A stretch of DNA of 43,825 nt. Source: DASYVD01 sp050693035 (GTDB taxonomy: Bacteria > Actinomycetota > UBA4738 > CALAEC01). The translations under genes and the position numbers were made by a program. The notes beneath the pieces are model-generated. The model was given only the letters and a program-made list of their open reading frames with translations. It was not told where the DNA came from and did not search any database. Positions 23,576 through 31,876 of this stretch are shown in pieces; positions within the stretch are counted from its first letter, which is position 1, and the number at the start of each line of letters is the position of its first letter. Location of the stretch: the NCBI GenBank assembly GCA_050693035.1, contig JBOGWB010000071.1:1-43825 (forward strand). The letters are read 5' to 3'.

Positions 23576-24114
23576 CCTTCTTCCAGAACCTCCTCGATAG
23601 GGGTTCGGAGCGCTTCCTCGGCCTGGGCCCCGAGCAGATGGTACCGGAGCAGTCCCTCGCGGTCGACGATGAACGTCGTCGGAGGAGCCAGCATGCCGAA
23701 GCGGAACGCCAGGATGCCGGTGGGGTCCGACACGCTCGGGTAGGTGACGTCGAACTCGGCGAGGTACTCGAGCCCGGCCGCCCGGTCGTCGTTGAAGTCG
23801 ACCCCGATGAATTGAACGCCCTGGTCCCGATACTCGCGCCAAAGGCGCTCCAGGCCGGGCTGCTCCAGCCGGCACGGCCCGCACCACGAAGCCCAGAAGT
23901 TCACCACCACGACCTTGTCCTCGTACAGGTTGGGCGAGACCCGTCCCCCCCGGAGGGCGGGGAGGTCGAGGACGGGCATCGGACCGGAGATCTCGAGGGC
24001 GTTCGCCGAGGAGGGCGGCCCGCGGAACGTGATGGCCGCGGCGACGATCCCGCCCGCCACCAGGAGAGCCGCCGGCGCCAGGAACAGCAGCGTCTTCCGG
24101 TCGCTCGCCCGCAT
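23572..24114 (-). CDS. Membrane-anchored TlpA/ResA-type thioredoxin
   Basis: Extracytoplasmic thiol-disulfide oxidoreductase of 180 residues. One N-terminal membrane anchor (about residues 8-29, LLFLAPAALLVAGGIVAAAI) is followed by a redoxin fold with the active site FWASWCGPCRLEQP, VQFIGVDFND and the cis-proline segment APPTTFIVDREG. Proteins of this type reduce apocytochrome c or other envelope thiols. No cytochrome maturation genes are in the window, so the partner is unknown. It lies directly downstream of rnpB on the same strand and is coupled to the lipoprotein gene. Confidence 0.92.
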   Translation of the reverse strand: MRASDRKTLLFLAPAALLVAGGIVAAAITFRGPPSSANALEISGPMPVLDLPALRGGRVSPNLYEDKVVVVNFWASWCGPCRLEQPGLERLWREYRDQGVQFIGVDFNDDRAAGLEYLAEFDVTYPSVSDPTGILAFRFGMLAPPTTFIVDREGLLRYHLLGAQAEEALRTPIEEVLEEG

Positions 24115-24141
24115 ACCCTCGCTCTCGACAAAGAAGAAGGT

Positions 24142-24545
24142 GAGGAGCCGGCCTGTAAGCCGGATTCTGTGCCCGCGCTTGCGCGGGCGGCGGCCATCTC
24201 TCTGGGGGCCGCGTCACCGCGACCCTCAGGGCCCGAAGGCCCACGCGGCCTACCCGGGAGCATCGGACGGGCCGCCCGCGGCCGGCTTGGCCGGCCTCGC
24301 TCCCTGCTTGGCCTTGCTCCGGGTGGGGTTTGCCGATCCGCGACGGTCGCCCGGCGCGCTGGTGAGCTCTTACCTCACCGTTTCACCCTTACCGCCCGGC
24401 AGCCGTACGACCCGCCGGGAGGCGGTTTGCTTTCTGTTGCACTTTCCGCGGGTCGCCCCGCCTGGGCGTTACCCAGCACCCTGCCCTGTGGAGTCCGGAC
24501 TTTCCTCGATCCCTCACGGGACCGCGGCCGCCCGGCCGGCTCCTC
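24142..24545 (-). ncRNA. rnpB: RNase P RNA (bacterial type A)
   Basis: Catalytic RNA of RNase P, which matures the 5' ends of tRNAs. On the minus strand the 5' end GAGGAGCCGGCC pairs with the 3' end GGCCGGCTCCTC (helix P1). Between them are the universally conserved GAGGAAAGTCCGGACTCC with ACAGGGCAGGGTGCTGGGTA, the GAAAGTGCAACAGAAAG block, AAGGGTGAAACGGTGAGGTA, and the 3' signature ACAGAATCCGGCTTACAGG. About 404 nt, a normal length. A TATACT -10 box lies just upstream. The ends are taken from P1 pairing and may be a few bases longer. Confidence 0.97.
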
Positions 24546-24551
24546 CCCTGA

Positions 24552-24557
24552 AGTATA
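24552..24557 (-). promoter_or_regulatory. -10 box of rnpB
   Basis: TATACT (minus strand) ends 6 nt before the P1-defined 5' end of RNase P RNA, the right distance for its transcription start. The -35 region is not clear. Confidence 0.6.
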
Positions 24558-24574
24558 CGAGGTGGGAGCGTCCC

Positions 24575-24580
24575 TATAAT
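24575..24580 (+). promoter_or_regulatory. Consensus -10 box giving a leaderless lipoprotein mRNA
   Basis: A perfect TATAAT ends 6 nt before the ATG at 24587, so transcription should begin at or next to the start codon. It lies on the opposite strand, 17 nt from the rnpB -10 box, so the two promoters face away from each other and overlap in their -35 regions. Confidence 0.65.
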
Positions 24581-24586
24581 CGCGCG

Positions 24587-25450
24587 ATGACCCGTCGGAT
24601 CGCCCCCCTGGTCCTCACGACAGGCCTTGCCCTGGGAGCCTGCACGTCGCGGTCGGCGGGAATCCAGATCCCCCCCGAGGGCGCCGTGGAGAGCAGGGCC
24701 GGGCTGGAGGCGGTGGCCGTTCGGGAGACGGTCCTCGAGTTCCTGAACGCCTATGCCCGAAGCGGTGAGACGGTCCGGCCCCTCCGAACCCTCGTCGGCG
24801 GGCCGGAGCTTCGCGACTGGGTCCACTGGCTGGGGGTCCAGAACCGCCACCTCGACCGAGCTACCGGCGATCTCGAGGTGGGAGCGGTCCGTCTCCTTCA
24901 GATCCGGGACGAGGTGGCCGCCGCCGCCATCGACGCCACGGTCACGTTCACCTTCGAGGTGACGGAAGGGGAAGAGTCCATGATCACCCGGAGCTTCCAG
25001 AGCCCGGTGATCCTGACGCGGCTCGAGCGCCCGGGATCGTGGGCCGTGCTGGACGTGGTCCGTGACGGGCGATCGATGACCGATTCGATCATCCTCCTCG
25101 ATCCCCCCGTCGCCGCCCGCGGCAACGGCCTGGTGGTGGAGGCGGTGAGCGTCTATCGGTTCACCGCGGGGACGGTGGTGAATCTCAGGGTGCGCAACGT
25201 CGGTGGGAGCCCCATCCGGATCGACCGGGAGCGCTCGGTCCTCCAGGTCGCGGGCCAGCCGCTGCGACCGCTGGGTACGACGGTGACGTTTTCGGGGGCC
25301 CTTCCGCCGGATCAGCTGGTGCAGGGGGCCTTCGACTTCCCAGACGTCGCGCTCACCGCAGCCCCCGAAGCGATCGTGCTCCGGTTCCACGACGACCGCG
25401 AGCCGATCGCCCTGGCGTTCCCTCCGGAGGCCTTCGCCCAGGGCGCCTAG
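24587..25450 (+). CDS. Putative lipoprotein with extracellular beta-rich domains
   Basis: A 287-residue protein with a lipoprotein signal peptide (MTRRIAPLVLTTGLALGAC, lipobox LGAC, Cys19). The first half (FLNAYARSGE, ELRDWVHWLGVQNRHLDRATG, ATVTFTFEVTEGEES) resembles a SnoaL/NTF2-like fold loosely; the second half (VEAVSVYRFTAGTVVNLRVRNVGGSPIRIDRERSVLQVAG) looks like a DUF4352/immunoglobulin-like beta domain. Neither assignment is firm. No Shine-Dalgarno sequence; a consensus -10 box 6 nt upstream suggests leaderless expression. It is convergent with the RNase H gene. Confidence 0.8.
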   Translation: MTRRIAPLVLTTGLALGACTSRSAGIQIPPEGAVESRAGLEAVAVRETVLEFLNAYARSGETVRPLRTLVGGPELRDWVHWLGVQNRHLDRATGDLEVGAVRLLQIRDEVAAAAIDATVTFTFEVTEGEESMITRSFQSPVILTRLERPGSWAVLDVVRDGRSMTDSIILLDPPVAARGNGLVVEAVSVYRFTAGTVVNLRVRNVGGSPIRIDRERSVLQVAGQPLRPLGTTVTFSGALPPDQLVQGAFDFPDVALTAAPEAIVLRFHDDREPIALAFPPEAFAQGA

Positions 25451-25460
25451 GCGGTCCGCC

Positions 25461-25910
25461 TCAGCGCTCGAACAACTGGGGCGGCGGCTCCGGACGCCGA
25501 TAGGACCGGCCCTCCTCCGTGTCGAGCCACTCGTCGACGCCCAGGTTCGCCAGCCGGTCGGCATCCGCGTTCTGCTCCCGTGGGACGTGCTCCACGGTCA
25601 CCTCGTCGAACGCCGACATGAGGTTCCGAGCCTCCTGGTGAAGACGCCGGAGGGTGGGGTCCTTCACACGGAATCGCCCCGCAAGCTGTTCGACGAGCAG
25701 CCGGCTGTCCGAGCGGAGGAGGACCGCGCGGGCGCCGTGCTCGGCCGCCAGGCGCAGTCCCGCCAGCGCAGCCCGGTACTCCGCCTGATTGTTGGTGGCG
25801 TGCCCGATCCCCTCTCCAAGCTCTGCGACGACTCGACCGTCCTCGCGGGCGAGGGTCACCCCGATCCCGGCGGGTCCCGGGTTGCCCCGAGCCGCGCCGT
25901 CCACGCTCAC
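25461..25910 (-). CDS. RNase HI-like protein
   Basis: Ribonuclease H domain protein (about 149 residues) that would cut RNA in RNA-DNA hybrids. The acidic catalytic residues are visible: Asp in SVDGAARGNPGPAG, Glu in NNQAEYRAAL, Asp in LLRSDSRLLVEQL and the final Asp in NADADRLANLG. It resembles the N-terminal domain of mycobacterial Rv2228c without the phosphatase part. The start is uncertain: GTG 25910 follows the zinc-ribbon gene stop, but leaves a short first strand; GTG 25949, overlapping that gene by 37 nt, gives a more usual N-terminus. It pairs with the zinc-ribbon gene, as in other actinobacteria. Confidence 0.88.
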   Translation of the reverse strand: MSVDGAARGNPGPAGIGVTLAREDGRVVAELGEGIGHATNNQAEYRAALAGLRLAAEHGARAVLLRSDSRLLVEQLAGRFRVKDPTLRRLHQEARNLMSAFDEVTVEHVPREQNADADRLANLGVDEWLDTEEGRSYRRPEPPPQLFER

Positions 25911-25912
25911 GA

Positions 25913-26641
25913 TCAGGCGAGAACCAGGATCCGCCGGCAGTATTCGCACCTCCGGATGCCCTCGGACCGCTTGATGCGCTCGAGCTCGAGAGGCGAGAGC
26001 TTCTGGTGGCAGCCCTGGCACACCCCGTCGACGAGCGCCGCCGCGCCCACCCCCCGCTTCTGAGCCCTGAGGTCCTCGTACAGCTCGATGACCTCCTCGT
26101 CGATCTGGGAAACGAGGGTCGAGCGCTCCGCGGTCCGCTCGGCCAGGGCGCGCCCGATGCTTTCCAGCTCCTCCGCCGCCGACCCGCCGATCTCGGTGAG
26201 GCGGTCCCGGGCCATGGCCAGGTTCCCCTCCAGGGGCGGGAGCCGCGACTCCATCTCCTCCCGGCGCTCCATCTGCACCAGGACCTCGTCCTCGATGATG
26301 GACTTCCTCCGGCGGAGGGCTTCGATCTCCCGCTGGATCGACTCGAGTTCCTTGGGGTTCGCCACGCTCCCGTCGTACAGCCGGCGCTCTTCCGCAGCGA
26401 CCTTCGAATCGAGGGAGCTCACTTCTGTCTCGAGGCGCTTCTGCTCCTGGGCCACCGAGTCGAGCGCCAGGCGCAGCTCCCCCACCCGCTCCTCGACGGC
26501 GTTGGCTCGCTCCCGGGCCGCCCTGAGATCTTCCCCGGCTTCCAGCTCCTTCCTCCGAGCTTCCATCCGGTCGATGGCCAGGTCCAGCTCCTGGAGCTCG
26601 AGGATCCGGTCCAGGCCCCGCACTCCGTGGCCGGCGGTCAT
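25913..26641 (-). CDS. Coiled-coil C4 zinc-ribbon protein
   Basis: A 242-residue protein made of a long antiparallel coiled coil (roughly residues 10-195, rich in Glu, Arg and Leu heptads) and a C-terminal zinc ribbon with two Cys-x2-Cys pairs (CQGCHQKL and CEYCRRI). This is the CdsZ/zf-RING_7 type, a widespread but poorly characterised family that lies beside RNase H in mycobacteria (Rv2229c). The ATG at 26641 was chosen because upstream sequence loses the coiled-coil character. The downstream RNase H gene starts within a few bases of or inside its 3' end, so they are co-expressed. Confidence 0.9.
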   Translation of the reverse strand: MTAGHGVRGLDRILELQELDLAIDRMEARRKELEAGEDLRAARERANAVEERVGELRLALDSVAQEQKRLETEVSSLDSKVAAEERRLYDGSVANPKELESIQREIEALRRRKSIIEDEVLVQMERREEMESRLPPLEGNLAMARDRLTEIGGSAAEELESIGRALAERTAERSTLVSQIDEEVIELYEDLRAQKRGVGAAALVDGVCQGCHQKLSPLELERIKRSEGIRRCEYCRRILVLA

Positions 26642-26732
26642 CCGACGCTCGTCCCTACAGTGGTCCCTTCGGTCATGGTGAACGCGAAGCGTAGCGTAGC
26701 GCGGGCCTCGCGCGCCTCCGGCGTGTGCCCGC

Positions 26733-27383
26733 TCAGGCCAACCCCTCGACGATGACCACCCGCGCCGGAGCACCGTCGCTGCCGGGAACGGCGAGGGGAA
26801 GCGCCGCCACGACGTAGGGTCCCGGCTCCACTCCGACGAGATCCAGGCCCTCGACGATCACGACCCCCGCGCCGAGCAGCGCACGGTGCACAGGGTGTCC
26901 ATGGCGCCCCGACCCGAAGGGCTCGATCGACAGGTAATCGATCCCCACCAGCCGCAGACCACGGGACAGGCACCACTCCGCGGCCGAAGGGTCGAGGGCG
27001 ACGAAATCTTCCCGGAAGGCCGTGTCGGCTGCGCTCCACCCCGAGTTCCGCGTCTTCAGCAGGAGCCGCTCGACCCCTTGGGGAACCGCGGCTTCCAGAT
27101 CGACCGCACCGATGGTCTTCTCGACGTCTTCGAGTCCGGCCACCAGCGCCGGACCCACCAACGCGTCGGGGGGAAGCGTGTCGATCCCCCCGCCTCCTTC
27201 GAGGAAATGAACCGGGGCGTCGACGTGCGTCCCGGTGTGCGCCCCCAGTGAGAGATGGGACACGGACGAGCTGTCGCCGCGGGACCAGTCCTTGACCAGC
27301 CGGCGCCGGAGCCCCTCCTCTCCCGGCCACGTCGGGAGGTCATCCCGCAACGGGGCCGTGACGTCGAGGATGCTCAGGGTCAC
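26733..27383 (-). CDS. Cyclase-family metal hydrolase (kynurenine formamidase-like)
   Basis: A 216-residue protein of the cyclase/KynB superfamily, metal-dependent hydrolases acting on amide or lactam bonds. The metal-binding motif HTGTHVDAPVHF is intact, preceded by DDLPTWPG and followed by a C-terminal RGLRLVGIDYLSIEP region and ALLGAGVVIVEGLDL. The substrate is unknown; formamidase and isatin hydrolase are among family activities. The GTG at 27383 lacks a Shine-Dalgarno site but has a TAGGCT hexamer 7 nt upstream, so a leaderless mRNA is possible. It lies about 90 nt upstream of the zinc-ribbon gene and divergent from the PNPOx-like gene. Confidence 0.87.
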   Translation of the reverse strand: MTLSILDVTAPLRDDLPTWPGEEGLRRRLVKDWSRGDSSSVSHLSLGAHTGTHVDAPVHFLEGGGGIDTLPPDALVGPALVAGLEDVEKTIGAVDLEAAVPQGVERLLLKTRNSGWSAADTAFREDFVALDPSAAEWCLSRGLRLVGIDYLSIEPFGSGRHGHPVHRALLGAGVVIVEGLDLVGVEPGPYVVAALPLAVPGSDGAPARVVIVEGLA

Positions 27384-27446
27384 GCCGGGGAGCCTATCCC
27401 AGGGACCCCGACATCGGAGAATGGGAGAAAGGATCGGAGGTGGTCG

Positions 27447-27932
27447 ATGCGGTGGGACGAGTTCGAAGAGCAGTGTCCGGAGATCGCGAAGACCGCCCGG
27501 GATCGATTCGCCCATGACGAGCTGGTGATGCTGGGCACGCTCCGGAAGGACGGATCGCCTCGGATCAGCCCCTGCGAGCTGGATCTCACCGCGGGTCACC
27601 TGTTCCTCGGGATGATGTGGCGCTCCCCGAAGGCTCTGGACCTGAAGCGGGATCCCAGGATCGTGGTGCACAGCGTGACCTGCAACCGGGAGGGAACAGA
27701 AGGCGACGTGAAGCTGTACGGCCGAGCGGTCGACGTGACCGATGGCGAGCTCCGAGCGGCATACCGAGAAGCCATCCGGAACCGGATCGACTGGGCGCCC
27801 GACGAAGGGACCTATCATCTGTTCTCCCTTGACGTCGGAGGGGCCGCTCACGTCATCTTTGGCGGGGGCGAGGAACGTGTCACCGTTTGGCATCCCGAGA
27901 CCGGCCTGCGGTCCTGGGTGAAGCGGCCTTAG
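27447..27932 (+). CDS. Pyridoxamine 5'-phosphate oxidase-family protein
   Basis: A 161-residue split-barrel flavin or F420-binding protein. Typical features are the N-terminal helix, VMLGTLRKDGSPRISPCEL, LFLGMMWRSPKALDLKRDPRIVVHS and VKLYGRAVDV. In actinobacteria this superfamily includes F420-dependent reductases, haem oxygenase-like enzymes and proteins of unknown function, so the cofactor cannot be fixed. GGAGG lies 7 nt before the ATG. Its stop overlaps that of the convergent ACC deaminase gene by 4 nt. Confidence 0.87.
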   Translation: MRWDEFEEQCPEIAKTARDRFAHDELVMLGTLRKDGSPRISPCELDLTAGHLFLGMMWRSPKALDLKRDPRIVVHSVTCNREGTEGDVKLYGRAVDVTDGELRAAYREAIRNRIDWAPDEGTYHLFSLDVGGAAHVIFGGGEERVTVWHPETGLRSWVKRP

Positions 27933-28939
27933 GAGAACAATCCGCTGTAGGCGCTGAGCGCCGGCTGGCCGCCGAGGTGTGCGTACAGCACCGTCGAGTC
28001 CCTCGAGATCTCGCCGGTCGTAACGAGGTCGATCAGTCCCGCCATCGACTTTCCTTCATACACGGGATCGGTGACCATGCCTTCGGTCCGGGCAGCCAGG
28101 CGCATCGCGTCCAACGTCTGTTCGTCGGGGATCCCGTAGGTGCCTGCGTGATACCTGTCGTCGAGGATGATCTCGTCGTCGGTGATCTCGCGGACGCCGA
28201 TCAAGTCTGCGGTGGCCCGGGCGATACGGGCGACCTGATCCCAGGTCGCCTTCGGCTTGGCCGAGCCGTCGATCCCGATCACCCGGCGTGTGCGCTCGCC
28301 GTCCGTCCCCGCGAACCCCGCGACCATCCCGGCCTGGGTGCTGCCGGTGACCGAGCACACGATGATCGTGTCGAAGAACACGCCAAGCTCACGTTCCTGG
28401 GTCTCGACCTCCCGGGCCCAGTTCGCGAACCCGAGCCCTCCGAGTCGGTGGTCCGAGGCCCCGGCGGGGATGGCGTAGGGTTTCCCGCCCGCCGCTTCGA
28501 TCTCCTCGATGGCGCGCTCCCAGCTCTCCTTGAACCCGATGCCGAACCCCGCCCTCACCAGGCGCACGTCGGCGCCGAGCAATCGGCTGAGCAGGATGTT
28601 GCCCACCTTGTCGTAGGCGGCATCCGGCCACTCCACCCAGCTCTCCTGGATCAGGACACATCCCAGGCCGAGCCGGGCAGCGACCGCCGCCACCTGCCGA
28701 GTGTGGTTCGATTGGACGCCACCGATCGACACGAGTGTGTCGCAGCCCTGGGCCAGGGCGTCCGGGACCAGGTACTCGAGCTTGCGCGTCTTGTTGCCCC
28801 CGAAGGCGAGCCCGGAGTTGCAGTCCTCCCGCTTGGCCCAGATGTCGGCGCCACGGAGATGGGCCGTCAGGCGCTCCAGGCGATGGATGGGCGACGGGCT
28901 GAACATGAGCGGGTACCGCTCGAAGTCGTCCAGTGACAT
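27929..28939 (-). CDS. acdS: 1-Aminocyclopropane-1-carboxylate deaminase
   Basis: PLP enzyme that opens the ring of ACC, the plant ethylene precursor, to 2-oxobutyrate and ammonia. The 336 residues are collinear with known AcdS proteins (FERYPL, AKREDCNSGLAFGGNKTRKLEYL, SIGGVQSNHTRQVAAVAARLG, VCSVTGSTQAGMV, DPVYEGKSMAG, YAHLGGQPALSAYS). The PLP lysine is Lys50, and the residues separating ACC deaminase from D-cysteine desulfhydrase are of the deaminase kind: Tyr294, Glu295 and Leu322. GAGAGGAAGG precedes the ATG. No lrp-like regulator is adjacent. It suggests contact with plants or use of ACC as a nitrogen source. Confidence 0.92.
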   Translation of the reverse strand: MSLDDFERYPLMFSPSPIHRLERLTAHLRGADIWAKREDCNSGLAFGGNKTRKLEYLVPDALAQGCDTLVSIGGVQSNHTRQVAAVAARLGLGCVLIQESWVEWPDAAYDKVGNILLSRLLGADVRLVRAGFGIGFKESWERAIEEIEAAGGKPYAIPAGASDHRLGGLGFANWAREVETQERELGVFFDTIIVCSVTGSTQAGMVAGFAGTDGERTRRVIGIDGSAKPKATWDQVARIARATADLIGVREITDDEIILDDRYHAGTYGIPDEQTLDAMRLAARTEGMVTDPVYEGKSMAGLIDLVTTGEISRDSTVLYAHLGGQPALSAYSGLFS

Positions 28940-29005
28940 CGGACCTTCCTCTCGCGGGCATCCTAGGACATGGTCGTCATGCACGAGCGAAAGGAGGATC
29001 CGGGG

Positions 29006-31768
29006 CTAGCGGAACTGCAGGACCTGCTGGAAGGTGGGGCGGTTCTGCCATTGCATGGCACGTTGGCCCTGGACGCCCACCGCCGTGTACTCGATGAAGT
29101 CCCCCTCCTCGTCCGCCTCCCACGTCCCGGGATCCCGGCCGAACTGCGCCTCGAGGGCCGCCACGGCCTCGTCGAGGCTGGCCAGCAGGGCTGTCCGGCA
29201 GGCCGCCAGTCCCCCACCGTCGCCGCAGTACTGGCGGGAGAAGGGCCCTTCCACCGGCTGGCCGAGCACCGAGCGAAGGTCCTTCTGGAGCTGTCCGTAC
29301 CACCCGGTGATGTAGGCGCTTCCCACCGGGCCCGGCGGATCGTCGTGCTGAAGCGGTACCTTCGCGTACGCCTCGCCCAGGACGGGACGGAACACCGCCT
29401 CGAGGGCGGGGGCCCACCATGCGTCCATGAGCGCCACGGCCGCGGCGTGCTCGTACCGGCCGTCCCCGTCGAGATCCCGGCGGTGCGCCCCCGCGTTCCG
29501 CCACCCATCGAGGAGGTCCACCGCTCGTCGCAGACGCTCCGAGCCGGGGTCGCCGATGACCTGGAGCATGGAGGGAAGCACCCGGTCACCCCTGAGGTCC
29601 ACGGTGGCGGCGTCTGCCATGGCCCGCACCAGCTCGACCAGATCGACCTTCCCGTCGCCGGCCGCCGCGCCCAGGATCCGATCATCGAGCGGCTGACTTC
29701 GGTGGACCGGGCCGTAGCCCCAATTGCCGTCGGAGGCCCGGAACCCCGGGGCCTGCTTGTTGTTCCACGACGTGATGAAGCCCTTCGGGGGGTTGGTGAC
29801 GTGGGGCCGGTCCTCGAAAGACAGGAAACCGCGCCACCGCCGCTCGATGCCGTCCCACACCGGCAGGTCGATGTCCGTCCCGGCGGCCCGGACGGGGTGC
29901 GCCCCCACGAGCTGGAACGCGATGTCCCGGCCGTCGACGTAGAACCAGTTGAACGTGAAGTTGAACCGGCCGAACGCACGGTGGAAGTCCTCGGCGCCGT
30001 TGATCCGGGTCGGGTCCATGACCTCCACGTAGGCCGCCGCGGAGTCCACCTCGGCCCCGTACGTCGAGCGCTGGCGGACGAAGGCCGCGGGAGCGCCCCC
30101 CACCTTCCCTCTCCCGATCACGATGCCCCACGCGCCGGCGGAGAGATCGCCCGGCGTCCCCGAGCTTTCCGCCAGCTCGACCCGCTCCGTGGTCATCCGC
30201 ACGACGGTGGGAACGCACCCCAGATCGTCGGGTGGAGCCCCTTTGGGGCAGGAGTCGGCGGTCGGCTTGGCCACCCACATATCGGTCCGTGCTTCGATCG
30301 GGGTGCACGCGCCGTCGCGCGCCCGCACGTAGTGGTCGCTGCCCGTGGTGGGTGCGCCTCCGTCCGGGTCGCACAGCGCCACGGCCCGCGTGTCGACGAG
30401 GTCGCCTCCCGCGGACGTGGCGCTCCAGCCGTATCCGTCCCCCCGACCGAGGAGGACGTACAGCGAGATGCCCGGGAAGCCGACCCCCCGGGCGTGGATG
30501 CCCGGGCCGTGCATGTCGAGCTCCATGAGGATCTCCGGTGACCAGTAGCCGGTCTGGGGGCCGAACACGGCCAGGGGCCGCCCGGACCCCGACAGGTCGG
30601 ACCCCACCAGCAGCGCGTTGCTGGCCGCCCCGGGGAATCGGAGGCGGATCGGCCCGAAGGGGCCGTCCGCGGCGGCGGGCGCCTCGCCGTCCCCCGGGCA
30701 CACCGAGCCCGGGGACCGCCGGACCATCGTGCCGCGGTCCGGCCGGGCCACGGTGTCCGGGTCCACGGCACCGAGGTCGACGTTCCACCCGAACTCCGCC
30801 TCGGCCGTGGTCGGCGCCTCGGGATCGTCGGCGAATCGGAAGTCGTCGAAGATCGCCCGGGCATCCCGCGGGGCGTGGCCGGCGCCCTCCACCGCGTCGA
30901 GGAACGCCGCGTTCTCCAGCTCCTGCCCCCCGCCGACGCCGAAGTTCGCACCGATCAGCGCGGCCACGGCGGCCGTGTCCGTCGCCTTCCACGGCGCGGG
31001 CACTCGCTGCAGAGCCGGGTACTCGGCGGGGAGCTTGGACGGGTCGACCAGGGCCTCCTCGATGTAGGCGTTGATCCCGGCCGCGTAGTCCCGCACGTCC
31101 TGCCGGGCCTGCAGCACGAGCGCGGCGCCCTCGGGGTCCGCCGGCACGCGCTCCAGCATCGCCGCGAGCTCCGCCTCGGTGTAGTCGGCGGAGAGGTAGG
31201 TGGTGCAATCGAGCGCCAGGTTGACCCTGCTGGCCCCCAGGAGCTCGGAGAGGCGACCCCGTCCGGCATGGCGGAGCACGTCGATCATGAACAACCGGTC
31301 CTCAGCCGTGACATAGCCCGCGCCGAACAGGGTGTCCGCTCGGGTCTCCCCGTAGATGTGGGGAACGCCGAACCCCTTGTCCCGGAGGATCACCACGCCG
31401 GGACGGGGCGAGTACCGGCGCTCCACATCACCGCGTTTCACTCCGAACGAGGCGTCCTTGAAGTAGTCGGAGAGTTTGGACGAGTTCAGGCCGGGCGCGC
31501 CCTGAACGAGCGAGTCGTACATGTCGAGCTGGTCGGTGTTGTGGGGCGGCTGCTCGCCGGTGGCCTGGGCCTGGATCAGCTCCGCCGAGTTCAGGTACCG
31601 GCCCTGTCCGGGAGGCAGGATGTTGAGGGCCACCAGGCTCCGGTCGCCTCGCCGGAAGGCTCCGGCGCCGGATGCCCGCCCCGAGGCGGGCGGGCTCACC
31701 ACCAGCGACGCCATCAGGAGAGCGGCCAGGGTGCACGCCGCCCCCGCGCGACTGCGGATCCGCGGCAC
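29006..31768 (-). CDS. Secreted penicillin acylase-family Ntn hydrolase
   Basis: A 920-residue precursor of the penicillin amidase/acyl-homoserine-lactone acylase superfamily. Signal peptide at residues 1-30 (CTLAALLMASLVVS); an N-terminal extension; the alpha-chain start VVILRDKGFGVPHIYGETRADTLFGAGYVTAEDRLFMIDVLR; then the autocatalytic cleavage site with the predicted nucleophile Ser383 in GAASNALLVGS, and a beta chain with GPQTGYWSPE and NFTFNWFYVDGRDIAFQ. Such enzymes hydrolyse amides outside the cell; the natural substrate (acyl-homoserine lactone, beta-lactam or other) is not evident. Starts at GTG 31768. Longer than usual (about 750-850 residues). Confidence 0.9.
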   Translation of the reverse strand: MPRIRSRAGAACTLAALLMASLVVSPPASGRASGAGAFRRGDRSLVALNILPPGQGRYLNSAELIQAQATGEQPPHNTDQLDMYDSLVQGAPGLNSSKLSDYFKDASFGVKRGDVERRYSPRPGVVILRDKGFGVPHIYGETRADTLFGAGYVTAEDRLFMIDVLRHAGRGRLSELLGASRVNLALDCTTYLSADYTEAELAAMLERVPADPEGAALVLQARQDVRDYAAGINAYIEEALVDPSKLPAEYPALQRVPAPWKATDTAAVAALIGANFGVGGGQELENAAFLDAVEGAGHAPRDARAIFDDFRFADDPEAPTTAEAEFGWNVDLGAVDPDTVARPDRGTMVRRSPGSVCPGDGEAPAAADGPFGPIRLRFPGAASNALLVGSDLSGSGRPLAVFGPQTGYWSPEILMELDMHGPGIHARGVGFPGISLYVLLGRGDGYGWSATSAGGDLVDTRAVALCDPDGGAPTTGSDHYVRARDGACTPIEARTDMWVAKPTADSCPKGAPPDDLGCVPTVVRMTTERVELAESSGTPGDLSAGAWGIVIGRGKVGGAPAAFVRQRSTYGAEVDSAAAYVEVMDPTRINGAEDFHRAFGRFNFTFNWFYVDGRDIAFQLVGAHPVRAAGTDIDLPVWDGIERRWRGFLSFEDRPHVTNPPKGFITSWNNKQAPGFRASDGNWGYGPVHRSQPLDDRILGAAAGDGKVDLVELVRAMADAATVDLRGDRVLPSMLQVIGDPGSERLRRAVDLLDGWRNAGAHRRDLDGDGRYEHAAAVALMDAWWAPALEAVFRPVLGEAYAKVPLQHDDPPGPVGSAYITGWYGQLQKDLRSVLGQPVEGPFSRQYCGDGGGLAACRTALLASLDEAVAALEAQFGRDPGTWEADEEGDFIEYTAVGVQGQRAMQWQNRPTFQQVLQFR

Positions 31769-31876
31769 TGCTGAAGGGTTCGACGCCGCCAGCCGCTTCT
31801 CCTCCGGGCCGCTCCGGGTCCGTCGCCACGTCCCGATCGGCGATGGGCAGCGAAGGTAAGGACCCGCTCGCGCCCG

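Noticed and set aside
28970..30541. Long plus-strand open frames opposite penicillin acylase, suf and similar genes
   Set aside because: High GC keeps antisense frames open; these show no domains, and the minus-strand proteins are clearly recognisable.
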